Of a stretch of 64,000 nt of DNA, positions 43,955 through 53,567 are shown in pieces (the first letter of the stretch is position 1; each line of letters begins with the position of its first letter). Made by a program: the position numbers and the translations under genes. This DNA is from Sediminibacillus terrae (GTDB lineage: Bacteria; Bacillota; Bacilli; Bacillales; Amphibacillaceae), in NCBI RefSeq assembly GCF_009602435.1, contig NZ_VZDQ01000024.1:248001-312000 (forward strand), in the 5' to 3' direction. The notes below the pieces were generated by a model. It did not search any database. It saw only the letters and a program-made list of their open reading frames with translations, and had not been told where the DNA came from.

Positions 43955-44731
43955 TTAATCAAGAATCGTGACTTCTACGGTTCTTCTGCCCCAGTCATAT
44001 GCTTCTGATTTAGTTGGTACATGAAGGTCCACGCGGTTTCCTTGGATAGCTCCACCGGTATCAGCCGCAATCGCTTCGCCGTATCCTTCCACATAAACTC
44101 TGGAACCTAACGGAATCACTTTCGGATCAACTGCAATAACTTTCGCGTTTGGATTTTCATTTAAGTTGACTCCAGTCGCGGTGATTCCCGAGCATCCGGC
44201 ACAATCGGAAGTATAGGCAGTAGATTCAACGGTTACCACTTTGCCATCTGCTTCTTTTTCAGAGTCGGGTGCCGGTTTCGATGCAACCTGTTCTGCGGCT
44301 TTATCCGCATCGGTTTCTTTTGCTGTTTCTTTGTCTACTGTTTCGTTTTCTACTTGCGGAATAACGTCAAGATTATTGGATTCTTCCACCAACAATTCTT
44401 GTGCCGGGAGAATCACAGAAGTTGATAGATTGTTCCAATCTTTCAACTCTGAAACACTCACGTCGTATTCGTCCGCGATGCCGAATAACGTGTCGCCTTC
44501 TTTTACCGTGTAAGTTTCTGCTTTATCTATTTCTAAATCTTGTCCTGGATGGATAATATCTGTGTCCAACCCGTTGAGATCTCTTAACGTCTCAACAGAT
44601 ACTTGATAGTCATTGGCGATTCCCCAAAGCGTATCGCCTGACTCTACTTGATAGTCTTCGGCGGATGCAGATGTTGCAGCAGTCCCTGCAATAATAAGCC
44701 CTGTAGTTAGAGATACTACGAATTTCTTCAT
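43955..44731 (-). CDS. yocH: YocH-like LysM and 3D domain cell-wall protein
   Basis: This 258-residue secreted protein has a signal peptide (MKKFVVSLTTGLIIAGTAAT, cleavage after ASA), two LysM domains (about residues 25-68 and 73-114) that bind peptidoglycan, an acidic linker, and a C-terminal 3D domain (about 165-258) with conserved Asp residues in VIAVDPKVIPLGSRVYV, AADTGGAI and RVDLHVPT. The 3D domain has a lytic-transglycosylase-like fold and the architecture is that of YocH, a wall-turnover enzyme under WalRK control in Bacillus subtilis. A TGTAAT-containing stretch upstream may be a WalR half-site. GAGGAGGG precedes the ATG. Confidence 0.88.
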   Translation of the reverse strand: MKKFVVSLTTGLIIAGTAATSASAEDYQVESGDTLWGIANDYQVSVETLRDLNGLDTDIIHPGQDLEIDKAETYTVKEGDTLFGIADEYDVSVSELKDWNNLSTSVILPAQELLVEESNNLDVIPQVENETVDKETAKETDADKAAEQVASKPAPDSEKEADGKVVTVESTAYTSDCAGCSGITATGVNLNENPNAKVIAVDPKVIPLGSRVYVEGYGEAIAADTGGAIQGNRVDLHVPTKSEAYDWGRRTVEVTILD

Positions 44732-44879
44732 CTGTGTTTCCCTCCTCAAAATTTCTGACAAGCCTTATAGTAACACACACAAAATGGTGTTGTGGTTACA
44801 GCCTATTTAAGAGTAAATTACAAAAGTAACCCTTTATCATAGACTTGTCATATTTGTAATTGTGGGGCAATAATCCTGG

Positions 44880-45214
44880 TTTTTATACATGAAAATGTAA
44901 AAAAAAACAGGTTTAATAGTGAGAAGGGACCTTTTTGCTAGATAAATTCTATGTTAATAGCATAGAAAAATAGGAAAACAACCCTTGATTTTCCTAAAAA
45001 AATTAAATTCTGATATCTCTGATAGGTTCTCATGAAAAATCCAATGCTTTTTCACGCGATGATCATCCACTGGGAGAGGAAATATCTTGCAACTTTACAA
45101 TTTCTTTATGGCAAATTCATATTCTCTTAGTATGGGTTGGTTAAGATAATAGAGAATACCCCTTTGTGATGGAAGATACCAGCTACCTCCCGCAGCTGGG
45201 CTTCCATTTTTTTT
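44880..45214 (+). ncRNA. Candidate structured RNA with its own terminator
   Basis: A plus-strand TTGTCA-N18-AATAAT promoter-like sequence ends near 44870. It is followed by hairpins TTCTATG/CATAGAA (44947-44967), AGGAAAA/TTTTCCT (44972-44995) and ATTCTCT/AGAGAAT (45121-45157), then by an intrinsic terminator (45170-45214). No plus-strand gene lies upstream or downstream within reach, and no reading frame of note is inside. A regulatory RNA or an antisense leader to the LysM-3D gene is possible. Confidence 0.4.
45170..45214 (+). terminator. Intrinsic terminator ending the candidate RNA
   Basis: TGGAAG-CCAGCT pairs with AGCTGG-CTTCCA around a 9-nt loop and is followed by at least eight T on the plus strand, with no plus-strand gene before it. 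Confidence 0.75.
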
Positions 45215-45395
45215 GGGGGTTTCGGGTCCGTTTTTTCAAAGGCTTTCTCCTTTTGTAAGATTAGATTCCACCTTAACTTCGTGTTGATGTACTTTTCTTT
45301 GGTCCTTCTGCCTTTTTCTGAGCTTCATCGCCCCATGATGTACTTTTCTTTCGTTCATTAGCAAAACTTAAATTTTGCACACATCCAAAAAGTGA

Positions 45396-45488
45396 CCAGG
45401 TCAAAAGCATGGCCACCAAAGCAAAAACCGAACGAATTAATTAATCATCGTTCGGCTTTCATGTTGGTCGCTATGCTTTTTCCCCAGG
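45396..45488. repeat. Dispersed hairpin repeat, copy 6 (fullest copy)
   Basis: The outer arms CCAGGTCAAAAGCATGGCC and GGTCGCTATGCTTTTTCCCC enclose the core AAAAACCGAACGA...TCGTTCGGCTTT, so almost the whole 93-bp unit is an inverted repeat. It ends 9 nt from the nitroreductase stop and can terminate that gene. Confidence 0.8.
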
Positions 45489-45496
45489 CTCTCCAT

Positions 45497-46054
45497 TCAA
45501 TCTAATTCTGTTATCAGTTGTTGAACGTCCGCTCTCGGTCTTGGTTTTGGAACTTTTGCCGGATAACCGATTTGCAGCATTCCTGCCACTCTTTCTCCAG
45601 GCTGTACACCGACAGCCTCCCGGAACGCGTCCTCCATGGTAATGGCACCTGTCTTCCAGATCATGCCGATTCCCTTTTCCCAAGCCAGCAGACTGAAGTT
45701 TTGGATCACACAGCTAGTGGCGGCATAATCTTCTTCACGGAACTTCGGATTATGGTTTTCTTTAATCGTGACAATCAACAAGGCAGGTACATTGGCAATC
45801 TTTTGATAAGCTTTTTCTCCATTTGCTTTGCGCTCTTCTGGATCGGCGCCTTTTTCGCCCAGCTTGCGATTGATTTCGGCTACCTTTTTAAGCGACTCGC
45901 CATGGACAAAGGTGAAACGCCATGGCTGGGTCATTTTATGGTTGGGTACCCAAACCGCCGATTCCAACATTTGTTTCAATTCATCCAATGGTACCGGACG
46001 GTCCTCATAAAGCTGAATGGAACGTCGGTCTTTCATTAATTCAGAAAGATTCAT
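45497..46054 (-). CDS. Nitroreductase-family flavoprotein
   Basis: This 185-residue FMN-dependent protein has the N-terminal phosphate-binding RRSIQLYEDRPV motif, VWVPNHKMTQPWRF and the C-terminal GMLQIGYPA stretch typical of the short NAD(P)H nitroreductases. AGGGGAG lies upstream of the ATG. A perfect Fur-type box lies 57 nt upstream, so expression should rise under iron limitation. That points to iron-related reduction, for example of a ferric chelate or siderophore, though this is inference. It is a single gene closed by a dispersed repeat. Confidence 0.87.
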   Translation of the reverse strand: MNLSELMKDRRSIQLYEDRPVPLDELKQMLESAVWVPNHKMTQPWRFTFVHGESLKKVAEINRKLGEKGADPEERKANGEKAYQKIANVPALLIVTIKENHNPKFREEDYAATSCVIQNFSLLAWEKGIGMIWKTGAITMEDAFREAVGVQPGERVAGMLQIGYPAKVPKPRPRADVQQLITELD

Positions 46055-46110
46055 GATTTTCTCCCCTTTGCTTTATTATATAATTATATGAAGTTCGACC
46101 ATTTATCAAT

Positions 46111-46129
46111 AGTGATAATCATTATCACT
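46111..46129. promoter_or_regulatory. Perfect Fur box upstream of the nitroreductase
   Basis: AGTGATAATCATTATCACT is a perfect 9-1-9 palindrome and contains the full 7-1-7 Fur consensus TGATAATnATTATCA. Confidence 0.85.
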
Positions 46130-46381
46130 TACTGTCAAATTTATCTTATCAGATTTACGGTATGTGTCAATTCTCCTTTCAAACTCCTCCTGATTGCCAG
46201 ACACGATCCTTTTCTGCAAACAAAAAAATCACTTTCCATATTATATGCCCTTTCCTATTAATCTAGGTCGTGAATTTTCCGCAATGCGCGGAGGGTAGTA
46301 ACCGTCCTTGAAACATACCTTAAAAAGAACTTGAAAAAGAATTGAAAGCATAGTAAGCTGAAAACAAGATAATTAATTAAT

Positions 46382-46402
46382 TTAATTAAGTTGTTTTATT
46401 TT
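46382..46402. promoter_or_regulatory. Candidate ROK-repressor operator before galK
   Basis: TTAATTAAGTTGTTTTATTT lies 20 nt upstream of galK and matches 17 of 20 bases at 55681-55700, upstream of the ROK regulator gene. It overlaps a self-complementary TTAATTAA-rich stretch (46373-46389). Confidence 0.5.
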
Positions 46403-46422
46403 TCAGGAGAGAGGAGTATTAG

Positions 46423-47589
46423 ATGGATACAAAACAACTCATTCATACGTTTCAGAAGATTTTTCAGTCTACAAAACAGCCCCATACGTTCTTTGCACCC
46501 GGACGAATCAACTTAATCGGGGAACACACGGATTATAATGGCGGCCACGTCTTCCCCGCATCCATTTCATTCGGCACTTATGCGGCCGCTGCCAAACGTG
46601 ATGATCAGACCATCAGGCTTTATTCGGTCAACTTCCCTGAAACCGGTATCATTGAATGTGAAATGAATCAGCTGGACTATCAGGAAAAAGATCAATGGGC
46701 CAATTATCCAAAAGGCATGATAAACTATTTAATGAAGGATGGGCTCACCATTTCCTCGGGAGCAGATATTTTATTTTGGGGAGATATTCCCAATGGCGCA
46801 GGTTTATCATCGTCTGCATCGATCGAAATGGTGACCGGAGTTGTGGCCGAGTCACTCTATGAATTACCTATTGACCGCATCCGCATGATCCAGCTAGGCC
46901 AAAAAGTAGAAAACGAGTATATCGGTGTCAACAGTGGAATAATGGATCAGTTTGCCATCGGAATGGGCAAAAAAAATCATGCTATATTGCTCGATTGTCA
47001 GTCACTGGATTATTCCTATGCCCCTGTTCAGCTATGGGAGTATATCGTGATGATCATCAACACCAACAAGCGAAGAGAATTGGCAGGATCGAAATATAAT
47101 GAACGACGGATGGAATGTGAGCGGGCACTTGCCGATTTACAGAAAGTAATCGGCATTAGTAGTTTGGGAGATTTAACAGAGGAGCAATTTGAAGCAAACA
47201 AACACGCTATTCAACATGCACTCGATCGCAAACGCGCCAAGCATGCCGTTTATGAAAACCGCAGGACGTTAAAGGCGCTTCAAAGCTTGAAGGATAATGA
47301 CCTCAAGCAATTCGGAGAACTAATGAACCAGTCGCACATTTCGTTGCAGCAGGATTACGAGGTTACAGGCAAGGAACTCGATACGATTGTCGAAGCAGCC
47401 TGGAAACAGCCTGGTGTTCTGGGGGCAAGAATGACAGGAGCCGGTTTCGGCGGCTGCGCCATCGCCATCGTTCCGGAAAAAGATGTGAATAGCTTCCGAG
47501 AAAATGTAAACCAATTATACCGGCAACAAGTTGGATATGATGCCTCTTTTTACCCCGCGACAATAAGCGACGGAGCTAAACCATTATAA
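46423..47589 (+). CDS. galK: Galactokinase
   Basis: This 388-residue GHMP kinase phosphorylates galactose at C1. It has the galactokinase signature [15 protein letters not shown] (about residue 26), the ATP loop [11 protein letters not shown] (about 125) and the C-terminal [23 protein letters not shown] lies upstream of the ATG. It is the first gene of galK-galE-galT-galM, the complete Leloir pathway for galactose. Confidence 0.97.
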   Translation: MDTKQLIHTFQKIFQSTKQPHTFFAPGRINLIGEHTDYNGGHVFPASISFGTYAAAAKRDDQTIRLYSVNFPETGIIECEMNQLDYQEKDQWANYPKGMINYLMKDGLTISSGADILFWGDIPNGAGLSSSASIEMVTGVVAESLYELPIDRIRMIQLGQKVENEYIGVNSGIMDQFAIGMGKKNHAILLDCQSLDYSYAPVQLWEYIVMIINTNKRRELAGSKYNERRMECERALADLQKVIGISSLGDLTEEQFEANKHAIQHALDRKRAKHAVYENRRTLKALQSLKDNDLKQFGELMNQSHISLQQDYEVTGKELDTIVEAAWKQPGVLGARMTGAGFGGCAIAIVPEKDVNSFRENVNQLYRQQVGYDASFYPATISDGAKPL

Positions 47590-47617
47590 AAGAAAATCCT
47601 CAAAAGGAGTGGGAAAA

Positions 47618-48619
47618 ATGAGTATTTTGGTATTAGGCGGAGCTGGATATATCGGTTCACATGCAGTCTATCAATTAATCGATCAAAATCATCGTGTGGT
47701 GGTGGTAGATAGTTTGGAAACCGGGCATCGCCAAGCTGTCCATCCCGATGCGGCTTACTATCAAGGAGATATCCGAGATAAACCGTTTTTAGATGATATA
47801 TTTAGCAAGGAAGACATCGATGCAGTCTTGCATTTTTCTGCTAATTCGCTTGTCGGCGAATCTATGCAGGAGCCGCTGAAATATTTCAGCAACAATGTGC
47901 ACGGTACCCAGGTACTGCTGGAAACCATGAAGGCACACAACGTCGACAAGATTGTTTTCTCTTCCACAGCAGCCACTTACGGAGAGCCGGAAGCTGTTCC
48001 GATTACCGAAGACATGCGGACAAATCCGGAAAGCGCCTACGGGGAAACAAAACTGGCAATGGAAAAAATGATGAAATGGTGTGCCCTTGCCTATGGTCTC
48101 AAATACGTATCCCTCCGTTACTTCAATGTAGCCGGAGCGAGAAGGACAGGAGAGATCGGCGAGGATCACCAGCCAGAGACGCACTTGATTCCAATTGTAT
48201 TGCAGACCGCACTGGAGCAGCGTGAGGCCATCACTATTTTCGGAGAAGACTACGACACTGAAGATGGCACGTGCATCCGGGATTACATTCACGTGGAAGA
48301 CTTGATTGATGCTCACCTGCTTGCGCTGTCTTACTTGGAAAATGGCGGAGAAAGCGAGATTTTCAACCTTGGAAGCAATCAAGGTTTTTCGGTAAAACAA
48401 ATCATCGATACCGCCCGGAAAGTGACCGGCAAACCGATACCGGCTGTGCCCGGTGAGCGTCGACCCGGCGATCCAAGCGTCCTGATTGCATCGGCGGAAA
48501 AGGCCAAGCGCATTTTGGGCTGGCAGCCTTCACGCACCTCGATCGAAACGATCATCGAGGATGCATGGAAGTGGCATCGCAACCATCCTCACGGCTATGA
48601 TGGAGGAGTCGGGGCATAA
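47618..48619 (+). CDS. galE: UDP-glucose 4-epimerase
   Basis: This 333-residue extended SDR enzyme interconverts UDP-galactose and UDP-glucose. It has the NAD motif [11 protein letters not shown] and the catalytic set SSTAATYG plus YGETKLAME (Tyr-x3-Lys). The ATG at 47618 has AAGGAGTGGG upstream; the in-frame GTG at 47609 overlaps it. The stop overlaps the galT start (TAATG). Confidence 0.96.
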   Translation: MSILVLGGAGYIGSHAVYQLIDQNHRVVVVDSLETGHRQAVHPDAAYYQGDIRDKPFLDDIFSKEDIDAVLHFSANSLVGESMQEPLKYFSNNVHGTQVLLETMKAHNVDKIVFSSTAATYGEPEAVPITEDMRTNPESAYGETKLAMEKMMKWCALAYGLKYVSLRYFNVAGARRTGEIGEDHQPETHLIPIVLQTALEQREAITIFGEDYDTEDGTCIRDYIHVEDLIDAHLLALSYLENGGESEIFNLGSNQGFSVKQIIDTARKVTGKPIPAVPGERRPGDPSVLIASAEKAKRILGWQPSRTSIETIIEDAWKWHRNHPHGYDGGVGA

Positions 48620-50112
48620 TGTCTGTCTTTCAAACGATTGCCAGTTTAATAGATAAAGCCATTTCCACCGGATTGATTGAGCGGCAAGATGCTGTTTATG
48701 TACGCAACCAACTGCTTGGGCTGTTGAAAATGAACGATTATCAAGATGAAGGCCCAGCTGATACGCAGCAGACTTCCATTCCCGACTTCGTCGAGGAGCT
48801 TGTCGGTTACGCGGTTGAAAATCAAATCATCGAGGATGTGCTGGATGAAAAGGAAATATTTTCGGCCAATGTGATGAATATCTTCCTGCCGAAACCCTCT
48901 GCCGTCCAGCAGACATTTGAAGCCAAATATCGGGAAAGAGCAGAGCAGGCGACAGATTACTTTTATGCTTTAAGCAAAGACAGCAATTATATCCAAATGA
49001 AGCGTATCAGTAAAAACATCCACTTTAAAGCAGACACTGCTTACGGGAAAATGGATATTACCATCAACCTGTCCAAACCGGAAAAAGATCCAGAGCAAAT
49101 CAGACGGGAAAAAGAAGAAAAACAAGCGATTGGTTACCCGCAATGTGTGTTATGCAGGGAAAACGAAGGGTATGTCGGCAGAATCGGCCATCCGGCCCGG
49201 TCCAACCACCGGATCGTGAAAATATCTTTGGAGGAAGAAAACTGGTACCTGCAATATTCCCCTTATGTTTACTACAACGAACACAGCATTGTACTGGCGG
49301 AAGAGCACCGGGAAATGAAAATCGACAGGCAAACCTTCTTGCGCCTGACCGCATTTGTAGAAAAGTTTCCGCATTATTTTCTCGGTTCCAATGCAGATTT
49401 GCCGATTGTAGGGGGGTCGATTCTCAGCCATGATCATTACCAAGGCGGCCGTTATCAGTTTGCCATGGAAGCTGCTGGTAAAACGGCAACATTTTCGTTA
49501 AAGGATTTCCCGGCTGTGCAAGCCGGAATAGTCGACTGGCCGCTTTCTGTTATACGTCTTTCTTCTCCTGACCGTATGGAGCTGGTGGAAGCTGCAACCC
49601 ATATCTTGCAAACATGGCGCAATTACGAGGACGAGCATGTGGCAATCATAGCTTATAGCGGTGGTACGCCACATAACACGGTTACACCGATAGTCCGGAT
49701 GCGGGACGGCCGCTTGGAAATGGACATTGTCCTGCGCAACAACCGTACATCCGAACAGCACCCCTTGGGGATATTCCATCCCCACGCCGATGTGCATCAT
49801 ATTAAACGGGAAAACATCGGGCTGATCGAAGTGATGGGATTAGCGGTACTGCCAGCCAGACTCAAATCCGAACTGGAGGAAGTCAAACGCTTTTTACTCG
49901 AAGAAACGGAAGCGGTTCCTAACCATCACCGCAACTGGGCAGAACAAATCAAACGGAATAATCAGATCCACAAAGAGAACGTGGGAGCAATTTTACAAGA
50001 TGAAGTAGGAAGAAAATTCACCAAAGTATTGGAAGATGCAGGTGTCTTCAAACGGGATGAACAAGGCAGCCAGGCATTTCAGCGATTTATCATGGCATTG
50101 AATCAAGACTAG
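48619..50112 (+). CDS. galT: UDP-glucose-hexose-1-phosphate uridylyltransferase, class II
   Basis: This 497-residue protein exchanges uridylyl groups between UDP-glucose and galactose 1-phosphate. It belongs to the long class II GalT of Gram-positives, with CVLCRENEGYVGRIGHPARSN in the middle and a GGSILSHDHYQGG stretch containing the catalytic His pair. It starts at an ATG overlapping the galE stop. Confidence 0.95.
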   Translation: MSVFQTIASLIDKAISTGLIERQDAVYVRNQLLGLLKMNDYQDEGPADTQQTSIPDFVEELVGYAVENQIIEDVLDEKEIFSANVMNIFLPKPSAVQQTFEAKYRERAEQATDYFYALSKDSNYIQMKRISKNIHFKADTAYGKMDITINLSKPEKDPEQIRREKEEKQAIGYPQCVLCRENEGYVGRIGHPARSNHRIVKISLEEENWYLQYSPYVYYNEHSIVLAEEHREMKIDRQTFLRLTAFVEKFPHYFLGSNADLPIVGGSILSHDHYQGGRYQFAMEAAGKTATFSLKDFPAVQAGIVDWPLSVIRLSSPDRMELVEAATHILQTWRNYEDEHVAIIAYSGGTPHNTVTPIVRMRDGRLEMDIVLRNNRTSEQHPLGIFHPHADVHHIKRENIGLIEVMGLAVLPARLKSELEEVKRFLLEETEAVPNHHRNWAEQIKRNNQIHKENVGAILQDEVGRKFTKVLEDAGVFKRDEQGSQAFQRFIMALNQD

Positions 50113-50127
50113 CAAGGAGTGTATCGA

Positions 50128-51171
50128 ATGCAAATCAAACAGGAACAAATTGCTCTTTCCACCGGACAAAACTGGAAACGGTTCACTTTCTCCAATGACC
50201 GTGGCATGGAGTTGAGCTGCCTCGATTTCGGCGGCATTATCACGGAGATACTGGTGCCCGACAAGAACGGCCGCAAAGAAAATATCGTGGTTGGATATAA
50301 AAACTACGAAGATTATCTCGACAATCCAAATTTCTTTGGGGCTCTGATCGGCCGCGTAGCCGGAAGAATCGAAGGGTCCTCCTTTTCCCTTAACGGAAAA
50401 ACCTACCGACTACCGCCAAATGAAGGGGAAAACCATCTACATGGCGGACCGGATGCTTTCCATAAAACGATATGGCAGACAGAAACCTTTGAAAAAGAAA
50501 ATATGGTGGGCGTTGTCTTTACCCATCAAAGTGGGGATGGAGAAAACGGATATCCCGGCAATCTGGAAATGAAAATCACATACACCCTGGACAACACCAA
50601 TCAGTTTTCCATCACCTACCAGGGTTCGGCAGACAAGGATACCGTGTTGACCACGACCAACCATTCCTACTTTAACTTAAGCGGTGATTTACAATCTGAT
50701 ATCCGGAATCACGAAGTTACCCTCGACAGCAGTCAGTTCGTCGAGCTCGATGAAGCGTTGATTCCAACCGGCAACAAACTGGATGTCAGAGGAACGGTGT
50801 TTGATTTCCGCCAGGGTAGAAAAATAGAGGATGGAATCCAATCCGATCACCAGCAGAATATCTATGCCGGGCACGGCTACGATCATTACTTTATTTTTGA
50901 CAAGAAAAAGGAGTCTCAAGTCACTGCCGCCGATCAACATAGCGGAAGGAAAATGACGATTAAAACCGACCAGCCTGGAATGGTCATGTACACTTCCAAT
51001 GGCTTGGGGGAAGGGTTACAGCTGAAGGAGCGGGAATCTGCGCAATACCTGGGTATTTGCTTTGAGACACAGGCTTCTCCTTCCTCGCTGCACCATAAAG
51101 GATTTCCTTCCTGCTTCCTGCCTGCCGGAGAAGACTATTATTCCCGGACAGTGTTTCAGTTTTTTTCTTAG
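50128..51171 (+). CDS. galM: Aldose 1-epimerase (galactose mutarotase)
   Basis: This 347-residue beta-sandwich enzyme converts beta- to alpha-D-galactose for GalK. The family residues are visible: a His in NHLHGGPDAFHKTIW, TTTNHSYFNLSG, a GHGYDHYFIFD stretch and a C-terminal ICFETQASP with the catalytic Glu. The ATG at 50128 has AAGGAGTG upstream. It closes the gal operon, 15 nt after galT. Confidence 0.94.
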   Translation: MQIKQEQIALSTGQNWKRFTFSNDRGMELSCLDFGGIITEILVPDKNGRKENIVVGYKNYEDYLDNPNFFGALIGRVAGRIEGSSFSLNGKTYRLPPNEGENHLHGGPDAFHKTIWQTETFEKENMVGVVFTHQSGDGENGYPGNLEMKITYTLDNTNQFSITYQGSADKDTVLTTTNHSYFNLSGDLQSDIRNHEVTLDSSQFVELDEALIPTGNKLDVRGTVFDFRQGRKIEDGIQSDHQQNIYAGHGYDHYFIFDKKKESQVTAADQHSGRKMTIKTDQPGMVMYTSNGLGEGLQLKERESAQYLGICFETQASPSSLHHKGFPSCFLPAGEDYYSRTVFQFFS

Positions 51172-51344
51172 AGAGAAATACAACAATTCCATATCTGCTT
51201 ATTGACAAAGGGTGCTAATATGAGTTGGCACCCTTTCTTTATGGTTGGGGACTCCCTTTATATCGATTTGTTCTTTTAAATAATAACTTTTTTGAAACTT
51301 TTCTATTCACTAATTGCTCTAACAGGTGAAAGGAGGGCAAAAAC

Positions 51345-51887
51345 TTGAAACACTCATCCCTAGTCAAAAAAGCAATAAAAGGAGACGAAGCTGCCTTTGA
51401 AACACTTGTAAAAAATGAAAGTGAGAAATTGTATAAAACAGCATTTCTTTACGTTAAAAATAAGGAAGACGCTCTCGATGTGCTTCAGGAAACAATCTAT
51501 AAAGCTTTTGTCTCCATAAACCAAGTTAAAAAACCCGAATACTTTTACACATGGCTTACGAAAATTCTTATTCACACAGCTTATGAGTTATTAAGAAAAC
51601 GGAAAAAGGTTGTTTATGATGAAAACCTTATTCACCATTTGCCTGAAACAGAAGGAAATCAGGATGTAGAAACGAAGATGGATTTGCTGAACGCTATTTC
51701 TTATTTAAGTGAACAATATCAGACAGTCATCATCTTATTTTATTACCATGACTTACCCATTCATCAAATCGCTGAAACCATGGAAAAGCCGGAAAACACC
51801 GTAAAAACCTATTTGCGCAGAGCAAAAAAGGAATTAAAACATTATTTGGAGGGAGTGCATCACTATGGACAAAGAGCGTTATCATAA
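51345..51887 (+). CDS. ECF-type RNA polymerase sigma factor
   Basis: This 180-residue sigma-70 factor has regions 2 and 4 only. Region 2 includes LYKTAFLYVKNKEDALDVLQETIYKAF, and region 4 (about residues 125-172) has DLPIHQIAETMEKPENTVKTYLRRAKKELK. The start is a TTG with AAAGGAGGG at ideal spacing. It overlaps the DUF4179 gene by 23 nt, the usual sigma/anti-sigma arrangement. Which stress it answers cannot be told from sequence. Confidence 0.93.
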   Translation: MKHSSLVKKAIKGDEAAFETLVKNESEKLYKTAFLYVKNKEDALDVLQETIYKAFVSINQVKKPEYFYTWLTKILIHTAYELLRKRKKVVYDENLIHHLPETEGNQDVETKMDLLNAISYLSEQYQTVIILFYYHDLPIHQIAETMEKPENTVKTYLRRAKKELKHYLEGVHHYGQRALS

Positions 51888-53283
51888 ACAAATCAGCGAA
51901 ATCGATGTTCCCGAAAGCGAGATTTTCCATGCGATAGACAAAGGAATAACCAGAGGGCGAAGAGAAAAAAGGGCACGTAGAAAATCCAGGATCAAGCTTT
52001 CCGGCACGATTGCAGCAGGTGCAGCCACCTTTTTCCTGGCAGCCGGATTCGTATTCGCTCCCGTTTCCTATGCCTTGTCAACGGTTCCCTTGTTGGGCAG
52101 TGTCTATGAAAAAGCTGGCTTACAAATTGGTCATGAGTTAATGGAAAGTGATTTAGTGACCCAGCTAAACAAAAAGGCGACGAGTAACGGGGTCGATATA
52201 ACCATAACAAGCGCTTATTATGACGGGAATATCATCGGAGTCACGTTCCAAGCAAAAGGGGAGAAAATCTCTCTGGAAAACATGGGGGGCGATCGCGGAC
52301 CAGAAGCCGGATATGCCTTTCACCTTTTTGATGGAAAAGAACAAAATCAATGGTCTTCAACGATGAAAGAATTGACAGAAACCGAAGATGGTTATATCGC
52401 TTCAATGGAGTTTTATAACGCAGAAGCTGATTTACCCGCTAGCTATTCGTTGCCCTTAACCTTTACTTCGATTACCGGTGTAAAGGGAAAATGGAATTTC
52501 GATATTCCTGTTGAGCAAATTCCTCCAGAGACCATTTATTCAAATGCTGAGAGCAAATTGGAAGGTAAAGGTTACTCTCTTACAATGGAATCGGTCGTCA
52601 AAGGGGAAGCAACCACAACATTAAATTACAAGACCACTTTTCCATTAGTGGGGGAGAAAGATGAAATCAGAATCCATGTAGTCGATAATAAAGGTAATCG
52701 ATTATCAAAATACCATCCAAATCTTTTGACAACCGAGTCAGATGGGTCTTCTGTTACAAAAGAATACCAAGAATTATTTAGCAGCAAAATCAGTGAGGAT
52801 GCAAACTCTTTAACAATTCAACCTGAGATAATAAAAAATGATACGATGCAGATTGGAGCGATGGATCAACAAGCACCTTTCACAGTGGAAAGCAACAGGT
52901 TTGACTATGCTGTTAAGGTAACCAACATGGAACAAAACGGAGAACAAATAATAGTGGATTATACGATACAACATACCGATACAAGTAAAATCAGAAAAGA
53001 TATCATTCAAAACTTTGCTGATTTTATCCAACTAATTAAATCAGACAATGTTCAAAGGAATGAAAAAGGAGAACTGGACAGACAAAAGATGCTTGAACAC
53101 GAGATTCGGAGTGATCAGGCAACTTTACTCGATGAAAACAGTTTGCACTTTCAATCCATTTATACCATAGATAATCCGGCTGATTTCGATTTTAAGAACT
53201 ACTCCCTCCTTGTTCCGTTCGCTACCTTAAGCGCAAATGAAAAACCGATTAAAATGGAACCTATAAAAGTGGACTTGAAATAA
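51865..53283 (+). CDS. DUF4179 anti-sigma factor
   Basis: This 472-residue protein has a cytoplasmic N terminus of about 42 residues ending in a basic stretch (RGRREKRARRKSRIK), one membrane helix (about 46-70, FFLAAGFVFAPVSYAL) and a large extracytoplasmic domain of the DUF4179 type, with two beta-rich halves. The arrangement fits a membrane anti-sigma factor that sequesters the sigma factor encoded just upstream. GGAGGGAG lies upstream of the ATG. A hairpin terminator follows at 53294. Confidence 0.88.
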   Translation: MDKERYHKQISEIDVPESEIFHAIDKGITRGRREKRARRKSRIKLSGTIAAGAATFFLAAGFVFAPVSYALSTVPLLGSVYEKAGLQIGHELMESDLVTQLNKKATSNGVDITITSAYYDGNIIGVTFQAKGEKISLENMGGDRGPEAGYAFHLFDGKEQNQWSSTMKELTETEDGYIASMEFYNAEADLPASYSLPLTFTSITGVKGKWNFDIPVEQIPPETIYSNAESKLEGKGYSLTMESVVKGEATTTLNYKTTFPLVGEKDEIRIHVVDNKGNRLSKYHPNLLTTESDGSSVTKEYQELFSSKISEDANSLTIQPEIIKNDTMQIGAMDQQAPFTVESNRFDYAVKVTNMEQNGEQIIVDYTIQHTDTSKIRKDIIQNFADFIQLIKSDNVQRNEKGELDRQKMLEHEIRSDQATLLDENSLHFQSIYTIDNPADFDFKNYSLLVPFATLSANEKPIKMEPIKVDLK

Positions 53284-53293
53284 GTGACAACGG

Positions 53294-53325
53294 AAAAGGA
53301 GGCGGAAAGAACCCGGCTCCTTTTT
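53294..53325 (+). terminator. Intrinsic terminator after the sigma/anti-sigma pair
   Basis: AAAAGGAG with a GC extension pairs with CCGG-CTCCTTTT and is followed by further T residues, 11 nt past the DUF4179 stop. Confidence 0.75.
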
Positions 53326-53378
53326 CTTAGTATAAATTATAAATTTAATTGACTGTGGATAATTAATGGCTGAAACAG

Positions 53379-53567
53379 CCACGTCCAGCTCCAGTGCCTA
53401 CCCCCCTCGAGGTCTTAAGCCCATTCTCTGTGTAGCAAAAAGCGCCACGCCGAGAGTGTTCTTAAGCTTGTCGGAGGCCCACACGATGTGGGTCATGCAG
53501 GCGTTGCCCCCAGGACGTGGCGGCTTTAGCCTGTACTCCTTTAAACAGGCGCTTGCGCTTTTGTCCT
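53379..53567 (-). repeat. Large dispersed repeat, copy B
   Basis: Read on the minus strand it contains GCAAGCGCCTGTT, CGCCACGTCCTGGGGGCAAC, CTCCGACAAGCTTAAGAAC and GGCACTGGAGCTGGA, matching copy A (43774-43895) in the same order, with an additional middle segment. It starts immediately after the stop of the pentapeptide gene. Similar sequences are common between genes in Bacillus-like genomes. Confidence 0.75.

Noticed and set aside
44732-45169. c-di-AMP (ydaO-type) riboswitch upstream of the LysM-3D gene
   Set aside because: This class often controls wall enzymes, but I could not find its conserved core on the minus strand here.
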